From positions 1 through 34,908 of the forward strand of contig JAKAYB010000004.1 of the NCBI GenBank assembly GCA_021826925.1: a DNA stretch of 34,908 nt, written 5' to 3'. The DNA is from Thermoplasmata archaeon. GTDB taxonomy: Archaea; Thermoplasmatota; Thermoplasmata; Thermoplasmatales; Thermoplasmataceae. Both the position numbers and the translations under genes were made by a program. The stretch's first letter is position 1; each line of letters opens with the position of its first letter. This document shows, in pieces, positions 27,368 through 34,908 of the stretch. The notes beneath the pieces are model-generated. The model was not told where the DNA came from. It worked only from the letters and a program-made list of their open reading frames with translations, and did not search any database.

Positions 27368-27922
27368 GTGAAAAATCTTTTATTCAATGTTTCAGAATCA
27401 TTCCAGTTTACCGCGGGCGATGGTATAAGAGTTTTAGTGAATTCACCGATAAAAAATATTAGATTATCTAGACAAATTTATGTTTTTGGTCATGAATTAT
27501 CATCTTTAAGTTTAAAAAGTGAAACCGTATATAAATACAGAAGATGTATTATAATTAGCCGGATTCTACTGGAACTTAGCAAGTCCCGAGCTCTTTCCAA
27601 AATAACCGATATATTTCATAAAAAATTTAATTCAAACATGCTGGTCAATATCTTTTCTTTCCCTATATTTGTTATTTCAGATTCAGGGACCAACGACAAA
27701 CTTAATTACGGAACCGTACTACGTACGAAGAGGAGAAGAAATATTGGGCTACTTTCTGATTATGATCTTTTTTCAGATATACTGGTAAATGACGAAGAAA
27801 GACATATCAGAACTTATGCGAAAGTGGCAAAATTCTATGATACAGCAATAAATTTTGTGCATAGAAATAATGCTGCAAAAGTCAAACAGTGGGTGAAAAC
27901 ATGGGCAATAAGCTTGAATTAA
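27368..27922 (+). CDS. Hypothetical protein inside the ABC transporter operon
   Basis: 184 aa (GTG start), same strand, 7 bp after the permease stop and overlapping the ATPase start; no recognised family. Confidence 0.55.
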   Translation: MKNLLFNVSESFQFTAGDGIRVLVNSPIKNIRLSRQIYVFGHELSSLSLKSETVYKYRRCIIISRILLELSKSRALSKITDIFHKKFNSNMLVNIFSFPIFVISDSGTNDKLNYGTVLRTKRRRNIGLLSDYDLFSDILVNDEERHIRTYAKVAKFYDTAINFVHRNNAAKVKQWVKTWAISLN

Positions 27923-28866
27923 GGAACATATCTAAAAGTTATGGGCGAACAAAAGTAATAGATAACATGTCTCTCGAGGTGGAAGAGGGTGAATTTTTTG
28001 TAGTGCTTGGCCCATCTGGGACTGGGAAATCGACCCTATTAAAAATCATTGTTGGTATAGAGCAACCTGATAGTGGGAAAGTGTTTATTGATGGCCGAGA
28101 CGTAACTAGACTACCTCCAAATAAAAGGAATCTTGCGATGGTTTTTCAAAACTATGCACTCTATCCGAATATGAATGTGTACAACAATATTGCCTTTCCA
28201 TTGAAGATGCATAGGATACGGTACATCGATCGCAAGGTTAAGGAAGTGGCAGCCAAGCTGAACATTACGGAAATTCTGCAAAAAAAGATTTATCAGATAA
28301 GTGGGGGTCAACAGCAGAGAGTCGCACTTGCCAGAGCAATTGTGAGAAACCCATCAATGTTCTTACTTGATGAACCATTGAGTAATCTTGATGCGAGGGT
28401 AAGGTACACCGCAAGGAGCGAATTGAAGAAACTTCAACAAGAACTAAATCAAACATTTGTTTTTGTGACGCATGACCAGAAAGAAGCAGAGGCTCTTGGT
28501 GACAGGGTAGGTGTGCTGCACAACGGAGTCTTTGAACAAGTTTCAGACTATAAAGATCTATATGAAAAACCAAAAACCGCATGGATCGGGGATTTCGTTG
28601 GAGATTTTCCTATTAATATTATAGATAATAAGGGATTTAGACCGGAGTGGGCTAAGATTGGTTCGGGAAAATTTTCAATGACCGTTAGCTTATCGGAAAG
28701 TGTAAGTGATGTGTATTTCATTCATGGCCTAATGGACGACGGTACAGGCATAATATTGAAGAGTCCCAAACCTTTCGGATCGGGTGAAGTTGTTCATTTT
28801 TCAGTAGAAAAATTTATAGAATTTAAGGAAGCAGAGAATCCACCTCAGGCTTTTAGCTCCGTGTGA
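27901..28866 (+). CDS. ABC transporter ATPase, MalK/UgpC-like (short C-terminus)
   Basis: ORF 27889..28866; likely ATG at 27901 (MGNKLELRNISKSYG). GPSGTGKSTLLKIIVG, FQNYALYPNMNVYNNIAFPL, ISGGQQQRVALARA, LLDEPLSNLDARV, VTHDQKEAEALGDR. Confidence 0.94.
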   Translation: MGNKLELRNISKSYGRTKVIDNMSLEVEEGEFFVVLGPSGTGKSTLLKIIVGIEQPDSGKVFIDGRDVTRLPPNKRNLAMVFQNYALYPNMNVYNNIAFPLKMHRIRYIDRKVKEVAAKLNITEILQKKIYQISGGQQQRVALARAIVRNPSMFLLDEPLSNLDARVRYTARSELKKLQQELNQTFVFVTHDQKEAEALGDRVGVLHNGVFEQVSDYKDLYEKPKTAWIGDFVGDFPINIIDNKGFRPEWAKIGSGKFSMTVSLSESVSDVYFIHGLMDDGTGIILKSPKPFGSGEVVHFSVEKFIEFKEAENPPQAFSSV

Positions 28867-29444
28867 AAATCAGTAAGGTAAGCAATGGGAAAGTAAGAAT
28901 ATCAAATATACTTGGTAAGGGACCAATCCCAACGTGGATAAGGAATTGATCTACGTTGCGAAAAGGCTCTCTGGTGTTACGATGGTGGAGAATTAAAACT
29001 TGTGTTCAGTATGAAGCTCATTTTAGTATCTTATCTCTATGCATAATTTAACGGCGTTCTCTCTCAATCACAGGAAATTGAATATGTGGATTTTATCTGA
29101 TACTTGAATATGACGTTTCCATGCGTTTCGTAAGGGATCGTGATTCCGAACTCCCTGATTAGATGTAAATATCTCCTTTCTCAAAACTACTGTGCAATCC
29201 TGACGGAGTTGCCATCATTTTTTCCCCTTAGCAGTCCTACTGGTGGACTTCCCTATATTCATGGCGTGTCGATACAATAGGATATGGAAGACCAAGATGC
29301 TTCACGTTATTGTCGTGACAAGTAATATAAGGATCAAAGCGATGATTGACTTGTGTTATCAAGGTTTTCAATGCTTGGAACACTATACGAATTTTATTTT
29401 GAGGTCAAGTCAGAATATTTGTTATTGTACGAGGTGTATTAAGA

Positions 29445-30746
29445 ATGATAGCGGCAGTTTTGGGTCTACAATTTGGTGATGAAGGGAAGGGAAAGATAAC
29501 AGATTTCTTAAGCGATAGATTTGAGGTTGCTGTAAGGTTCAATGGCGGTGGAAACGCAGGGCATACCGTAGTAACTGACGGGCGAACGTTCAAATTTCAT
29601 CTTGTTCCGTCTGGCTCTTTAAGATGTGAGACTGTTGTTCTTGGTAACGGAATGGTCATTGATCCTTTCGCGCTTAAAGACGAGATACAGAAACTTAGGG
29701 AATCAGGTGGAAACGCCGAAATAAAGATCAGTAAAATGGCGCATGTGGTCACCCCTATGCACAAAGAACTTGATAAGAAGGAAGAAGAAATCCGATCAAA
29801 ACTGAGCATAGGAACAACAGCTCAAGGAATTGGACCAACATACGAGGACAAATATGCCCGGACAGGAATAAGGATGGTAGATCTTCTGAGTAAAACTATA
29901 CTTGATGAGAAGGTCGAGACGATTTACAGAATGAAAGAAAGTCTCCTGAAGGACACGAAATTCTCACAACAGACGGAAAGGCAGGCTCTTTCATCGGCTC
30001 TTCTAGAGGTTGGCAAGTACGTAAAACAATTCCTTGACTACACTGAGAACATAATTTACGAAAAATACTCTAATGGAAAGAACATACTTTTTGAGGGTGC
30101 ACAAGGAACTATGCTTGACATAGATTTTGGTATGTACCCTTTTGTCACTTCATCCAATGCACTTTCCGGAGCGCTGTCAACAGGTGCAGGCTTCTCTTTT
30201 AGAAAGGTTGATTTTGTCCTTGGAGTTGTAAAAGCCTACACATCAAAGGTTGGTGCTGGCCCTTTTCCGAGTGAAATTGAAGGAAAAGAGGCTGACCGCC
30301 TCCGCGATTTAGGGCATGAATACGGTACCACAACCGGAAGACCTCGTAGGGTGGGTTGGCTTGATCTTCCTTTACTAAAATACGCAACAAGAATGAATGA
30401 TGTTGACGCTTTGGCAATAACAAAAATAGACACTCTGGGTAAGATGGACAAGATAAAAGTCTGCACCGGGTACAGGAAAAATGGCAAAAGCATAGATTAT
30501 ATCCCTAGGAACCTTGAGGAGGTTGACGGTATTGATCTCGAGCTACGGGAATTTGAACCATGGGGCGAACCGGATTATGACAAAGTAGTCAAAAACGGAT
30601 TTAACGGTTTGCCAGAAAAAATGAAGGAATATATCGAATTTATAGTTGATTACCTGAAGATTCCCGTTGATATAGTCTCTTTGGGGGAAACACGCAATAT
30701 GACAATTGTTAGGGAGAGTTCGGAACTCAAGTCGAACGGTAAATAA
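29445..30746 (+). CDS. purA: Adenylosuccinate synthetase
   Basis: 433 aa; MIAAVLGLQFGDEGKGKITDFLSDRFEVAVRFNGGGNAGHTVV, LFEGAQGTMLDIDFGMYPFVTSSNAL, GTTTGRPRRVGWLDL. Confidence 0.97.
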   Translation: MIAAVLGLQFGDEGKGKITDFLSDRFEVAVRFNGGGNAGHTVVTDGRTFKFHLVPSGSLRCETVVLGNGMVIDPFALKDEIQKLRESGGNAEIKISKMAHVVTPMHKELDKKEEEIRSKLSIGTTAQGIGPTYEDKYARTGIRMVDLLSKTILDEKVETIYRMKESLLKDTKFSQQTERQALSSALLEVGKYVKQFLDYTENIIYEKYSNGKNILFEGAQGTMLDIDFGMYPFVTSSNALSGALSTGAGFSFRKVDFVLGVVKAYTSKVGAGPFPSEIEGKEADRLRDLGHEYGTTTGRPRRVGWLDLPLLKYATRMNDVDALAITKIDTLGKMDKIKVCTGYRKNGKSIDYIPRNLEEVDGIDLELREFEPWGEPDYDKVVKNGFNGLPEKMKEYIEFIVDYLKIPVDIVSLGETRNMTIVRESSELKSNGK

Positions 30747-30836
30747 AGCCATTTTCACCCAATCAAATTTTTAGTAAACTGCAGTACATCCTGAGGAAAA
30801 AACTATCTTTAAGGACGAAATAAACTAACGATTCTT

Positions 30837-32516
30837 ATGCAAAAAGAGAGCGATTTATCTATAGAAAAACATGATGCTATTAGAGCACCACGAGGCAAGG
30901 CCCTAAATACCAAGGGATGGGGGCAGGAGGCTGCATTAAGGCTTTTAATGAATAATCTTGATCCAGAAGTTGCCAAAGACCCTGAGAACTTGATTGTTTA
31001 TGGAGGAAAGGGAAAAGCTGCAAGAAATTGGGAAGCTTTTCATGAGATCATCTCAATGCTAAGAGAACTTTACGGTGATGAAACATTGTTAATACAATCT
31101 GGGAAGCCTGTTGGTGCGTTCAAAACTTCAGCCCAAGCACCACGAGTTCTGATAGTCAATGCACAGATTGTTCCCCACTGGGCTACAGACGATGTATTTT
31201 GGGATCTCGAAAGGAGAGGACTAACGATGTTCGGCCAAATGACTGCCGGGAGCTGGATATACATTGGTACCCAGGGGGTCCTCCAGGGCACTTACGAAAC
31301 TCTGCATGCGTTGGCTAAAAAGGAGTTTGGTGCTAAGGATTTAAAGGGAAAGTGGGTTCTATCTTCTGGTCTTGGAGAAATGGGAGGCGCACAACCTCTT
31401 GCTATAACCATGAATAACGGAGTAGGAATAATAGTAGAAATAGATAAAACAAAGATCGATCGAAGGCTCAAAGGAAAATATCTCGATACGTGGGCAGACA
31501 ATCTAGATCAGGCGCTAAAACTCAAGGATGAAGCTCTTCAAGCAGGTAAACCTATTTCAATTGGTCTACTTGGTAATGCTGCTACTGTGTATACTGAGTT
31601 ACTAAATCGAGGCATTGTTCCTGACGTAATCACGGACCAGACAGCAGCACATGATCTAAACTTGGGTTACATACCGGAGGGATACACGGTTGATTCAGCG
31701 TCAGAGTTTAGAAGCCGTGACAAAGCCGCTTATATTAAGGCTGTCTATGATTCTATAGTGAAGGAGGTCACCGCCATTCTTGGGCTAAAGAGCAAGGGTT
31801 CTATAGTCTTCGATTATGGAAATGATATAAGGACTAGAGCCAAGGAAGCAGGGCTGGATCGGGCGTTCGACATTCAGGGATATGTCCCTGCTTACATACG
31901 TGATATATTCTCCGTGGGTTCCGGTCCGTTCCGTTGGGTAGCTCTTTCCGGAGATCCAGAGGACATCTACAAGATTGACCAAGCTATAATCGATACATTC
32001 CCTGAAGAGGAGCATCTCGTAGAGTGGATTAAGCTCGCAAACGAACGTGTTAAGTTTCAGGGGCTTCCAGCAAGGATTTGTTATGCCGGCTATCCACTCA
32101 GGGAGAAGATAGGGTTGCTGATAAATGATCTTGTTAAGAAGAAGATAGTTAGTGCACCTGTTGCCCTTGGTCGAGATCATCATGACACAGGATCCGTCGC
32201 TTCTCCATATAGAGAAACCGAAGCCATGAAAGACGGGAGCGATGCAATTGCTGATTGGCCAATATTAAATGCCCTGTTGAATGCAGTATCCGGAGCCACA
32301 TGGGTTTCAGTGCATCACGGTGGTGGTACAGGCATAGGTAATTCTATACATGCAGGTTTTGTAATCGTTGCTGACGGGACGGATGATGCCAAAGAAAGAA
32401 TTTCGCGAGTTCTTAACGGTGATAGCGGAATAGGCGTTATAAGACATGCCGATGCTGGATACGAGAGTTCTAAATCTTTGATTAAGTCCGGAGTGCGTTT
32501 TAAAACGCCACTCTGA
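30837..32516 (+). CDS. hutU: Urocanate hydratase
   Basis: 559 aa; [101 protein letters not shown]. Confidence 0.97.
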   Translation: MQKESDLSIEKHDAIRAPRGKALNTKGWGQEAALRLLMNNLDPEVAKDPENLIVYGGKGKAARNWEAFHEIISMLRELYGDETLLIQSGKPVGAFKTSAQAPRVLIVNAQIVPHWATDDVFWDLERRGLTMFGQMTAGSWIYIGTQGVLQGTYETLHALAKKEFGAKDLKGKWVLSSGLGEMGGAQPLAITMNNGVGIIVEIDKTKIDRRLKGKYLDTWADNLDQALKLKDEALQAGKPISIGLLGNAATVYTELLNRGIVPDVITDQTAAHDLNLGYIPEGYTVDSASEFRSRDKAAYIKAVYDSIVKEVTAILGLKSKGSIVFDYGNDIRTRAKEAGLDRAFDIQGYVPAYIRDIFSVGSGPFRWVALSGDPEDIYKIDQAIIDTFPEEEHLVEWIKLANERVKFQGLPARICYAGYPLREKIGLLINDLVKKKIVSAPVALGRDHHDTGSVASPYRETEAMKDGSDAIADWPILNALLNAVSGATWVSVHHGGGTGIGNSIHAGFVIVADGTDDAKERISRVLNGDSGIGVIRHADAGYESSKSLIKSGVRFKTPL

Positions 32517-32649
32517 TTTTCCATTTAATGGTAGTATCTCTGTCTCATTCCTTTTTATGTAAACTTTTTAAATTATGTACAACAGATGACAGACAAAGCT
32601 TATATTCTTGTCTGACATTATTTATTTCCTATCAATAGGAAGAGAAAAT

Positions 32650-33261
32650 ATGAAGATCATGCCAAAAGGTTCTCAGATAACGAATATTTTGATCATCGAA
32701 TTGTCAACGATGATCGTTGCTATAGCGCTCGCTTTTAATGCAGAATATCTCAACGGGCTTGGCATGATCAAGGTTATTATGTTTATAATGACCAATATCA
32801 TTGTGATATGGTTCTGGTGGCAATATGTAATGGATCGTCTGCGATTTCCCCCAAAGGATACATTCTTTCCTATACTGGATGTGATTGTGCTGGTCATGAT
32901 ATCGATGATCCCTTTCGTCATAGAACGCGAGACAATCACTTTTGCTCTTGGTTTCTTTATTGTTTTCCTGGTTGCGTGGACATTCCTGATGAGAATGATT
33001 AGAGAAGAATATAGGGCGCAGTATTTCGGTTCGGTATATTCGGATTTCAATTTTGAAGCCATCCAGAGATACTCTGTGGTTGGTCTTTTCATGGCCAGCT
33101 ATTATACTGGGATGATTTCATCGGAACTTCCAATGCTTGTGCTCATGGTGTGTACAATTGCCATGATAACCTGGAATCTTTCACCTTTAATCGTAAAATC
33201 ATACTCGAAAATCAGAGATCCTAGTAAACAGTTCATGGCTCTTTTTAGGTTCAATAGATGA
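32650..33261 (+). CDS. Hypothetical multi-pass membrane protein
   Basis: ORF 32608..33261; likely ATG at 32650 (MKIMPKGSQITNILIIELSTMIVAIALAFNAEYLNGLG..). Several hydrophobic helices; no recognised family. Confidence 0.7.
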   Translation: MKIMPKGSQITNILIIELSTMIVAIALAFNAEYLNGLGMIKVIMFIMTNIIVIWFWWQYVMDRLRFPPKDTFFPILDVIVLVMISMIPFVIERETITFALGFFIVFLVAWTFLMRMIREEYRAQYFGSVYSDFNFEAIQRYSVVGLFMASYYTGMISSELPMLVLMVCTIAMITWNLSPLIVKSYSKIRDPSKQFMALFRFNR

Positions 33262-33290
33262 ATTTTATATATAAATAGAAAATTATTAAT

Positions 33291-33374
33291 GCGGAGGGCC
33301 GGATTCGAACCGGCGAACCCCTACGGGAATGGACCCTAAATCCATCGCCTTTAACCTAGCTCGGCAACCTCCGC
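33291..33374 (-). tRNA. tRNA-Leu(TAG)
   Basis: Reverse strand GCGGAGGTTGCCGAGCTAGGTTAAAGGCGATGGATTTAGGGTCCATTCCCGTAGGGGTTCGCCGGTTCGAATCCGGCCCTCCGC: long variable arm, anticodon stem ATGGA-TTTAGGG-TCCAT, acceptor and T arms intact. Confidence 0.95.
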
Positions 33375-33586
33375 AATGGTATCCTGCATTAATGGGGAGT
33401 ATATTAAAAGTATTAGAAATTCGTCAGAAAGACAGATCTCCTTCACGTTATTTTATAGCCTCTAGGCTAGTAGGTCAGCATTAGCAGTGAAAATTCCCAA
33501 TCAAAATTCCATATCTTCTTCTGATAATCTTTTCGTCTCTGTGACAAAATTGATAGCCTCAGAATATATCCTTTAAATGCAAATAT

Positions 33587-33835
33587 ATGGTAAAAGGCAA
33601 GTTTGAAGTGGGAGAGAATGAGAAACACATAATAGCTGTTAACGCGAATCCTTTTCTTAAGTATATCAGAATAGAAGTCGATGGCAAAAGAGTCATCGAT
33701 GTGCCAAACTTTGTACCGTCTAGAGAGTTTCATCTAAATGTTGGAGAATTAGAGAAGCATCAGGTGGGAATCCATATTAGAGCATTTTCTCCAGTAAAAC
33801 TATTAGTTGATGGAGAAGAAGCCCAGGAAATCTGA
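33587..33835 (+). CDS. Small hypothetical protein, probably all-beta
   Basis: 82 aa MVKGKFEVGENEKHIIAVNANPFLKYIRIEVDGKRVIDVPNFVPSREFHLNVGELEKHQVGIHIRAFSPVKLLVDGEEAQEI; alternating beta-strand pattern. Confidence 0.6.
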   Translation: MVKGKFEVGENEKHIIAVNANPFLKYIRIEVDGKRVIDVPNFVPSREFHLNVGELEKHQVGIHIRAFSPVKLLVDGEEAQEI

Positions 33836-34154
33836 AAGTTAAATTTATATGTCCGAAATACGTGAACTATCGCCATTTTTAAGAAATAAAAAAATATCCG
33901 ATTCTAAATTTTAACTGTTGTGGATAACTGAATTAAGCCATGATGTGCGTCTCTCATTGAATCATTATTTACGGTGAATAATATATAGGTATAATGCAAA
34001 TTATTTAACTTTCATTACGCAGGCAAGGGGTTCGTCAAATAATTAGCTAAATGGGAAATAAACATACAATGGTTCGTATGTACGTCAGGAGCCCTTCAGA
34101 AGCGCCTAACATATTAGCTTATGTTTTTCTATACCCTAGGTTACTCATGGAATT

Positions 34155-34751
34155 ATGGAACTTAGCGACAGGACAGTTTTCGCCATAATCGCGTGTATGG
34201 TGATCGTATTTGGTGTAGGGGTTGGCCTTGTAGAGATGCATCCTAACGTGTTAGCTGGTCCAAAAGGACCCGTTAATATCGAACTCGAAGTCACAGATCG
34301 CTACTATAATTCTACTTTGGGTTATCAACCATCTTATTTCGTTGTCGTAAACGGTAAACTTACCTCATCTGCCACGATAAGTATCCCCGATTATACAGTC
34401 ATAAACCTGACAATAATCGACAAAGGTAAAGGTTACAATCCAATTATGCCTCAATTCTTGAACGTCACTGGAACAACAAATGGAAAAATGATACTACGTA
34501 ACATTACTGGAAATACCACGGTTGTGACATCTCATGTCAATGCGCTGGGTCATAGCTTCACAATAATGAAAGGTTCCTCAGTCCTGGTCAATTTACCAGT
34601 GGTACCAATGCACATTACAAATGCCAAATTCATACTTCATTCGGGCGTTTTTACATGGCAGTGTGAAGCTGAGTGCGGTGGTCACGGAAATCCAATGGGG
34701 CCTCCAATGGGTGTAACTAGCTGGATGGACGGAACAGTAATATCTGAATAA
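34155..34751 (+). CDS. Membrane-anchored cupredoxin/cytochrome oxidase subunit II-like (CuA-like) protein
   Basis: 198 aa; N-terminal TM anchor, ALGHSFTIMKG and WQCEAECGGHGNPMG resemble COX2 CuA ligands. Confidence 0.75.
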   Translation: MELSDRTVFAIIACMVIVFGVGVGLVEMHPNVLAGPKGPVNIELEVTDRYYNSTLGYQPSYFVVVNGKLTSSATISIPDYTVINLTIIDKGKGYNPIMPQFLNVTGTTNGKMILRNITGNTTVVTSHVNALGHSFTIMKGSSVLVNLPVVPMHITNAKFILHSGVFTWQCEAECGGHGNPMGPPMGVTSWMDGTVISE

Positions 34752-34840
34752 ACAATGCAAACATTTTCTTTTTATGTTTTTTTGTTCGATTGAGGAATAT
34801 TTAAAATTTTTTCGATACTGTTATCGCTGGGCAAATTAAT

Positions 34841-34908
34841 GTGACTTCCGTAACATTCACAAATATCCAGGTGTTTCACAATAATGGACCCATTGTCTTC
34901 ACTATCAG
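34841..34908 (+). CDS. Possible start of another gene, truncated by the window edge
   Basis: GTG-initiated frame MTSVTFTNIQVFHNNGPIVFTI... open to the edge; the only other support is position after the CuA-like gene. Confidence 0.25.
   Translation, partial: MTSVTFTNIQVFHNNGPIVFTI

Noticed and set aside
29243-29479. 78-aa forward ORF upstream of purA
   Set aside because: Overlaps the purA start in another frame and has no family signature; kept only as part of the decayed-gap finding.
31785-32183. 132-aa reverse ORF
   Set aside because: Fully inside hutU on the opposite strand.
32673-33092. 139-aa reverse ORF
   Set aside because: Antisense to the membrane-protein gene; low-complexity Ile/Thr/Ser-rich mirror translation.
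34062-34081. ACATAC-N8-GTATGT inverted repeat
   Set aside because: Short 6-bp arms in AT-rich intergenic DNA with no adjacent regulator; too likely by chance.
1-34908. CRISPR array, restriction-modification, toxin-antitoxin or other defence island
   Set aside because: No regularly spaced direct repeats, and none of the ORFs show Cas, RM or TA signatures.

Overview
The window looks like an archaeal chromosome segment, probably Thermoplasmatales-like (inferred from SDR-type L-threonine dehydrogenase, a Tfx-family regulator, leaderless-looking genes and gene content). Much of it is conserved metabolic and transport DNA. Contents: (i) an IS110-family transposase lacking its N-terminus at the left edge; (ii) a B12-binding radical SAM enzyme of the HpnP/Grs/Cds type; (iii) tRNA-Arg(TCG) and tRNA-Leu(TAG); (iv) a GntR/YtrA - DUF1648/DUF5808 - PrsW/YhfC-like membrane protein operon; (v) gamma-glutamyltransferase plus a UPF0173 metallo-hydrolase; (vi) a four-CBS protein followed by glycyl-tRNA synthetase; (vii) a sufC-B-D-S-U-ferredoxin operon divergent from a SufR-like regulator; (viii) L-threonine dehydrogenase; (ix) a molybdate/tungstate ABC transporter divergent from a Tfx-family regulator; (x) isocitrate dehydrogenase; (xi) a MalEFGK-like ABC operon with an unknown ORF inside it; (xii) adenylosuccinate synthetase, urocanate hydratase and a CuA-like cupredoxin. 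The most interesting observations are: two conserved genes (glyS, sufU) whose conserved N-termini extend upstream of any ATG/GTG/TTG codon; a paired-palindrome operator candidate between Tfx and the tungstate/molybdate transporter, whose ATPase has degenerate Q- and H-loops; the GntR/DUF1648/PrsW-like operon with its own inverted-repeat operator; a CuA motif with a shifted histidine; and the candidate lipid-modifying radical SAM enzyme. No CRISPR array or obvious defence island was seen. All family assignments come from reading motifs; no database search was run.
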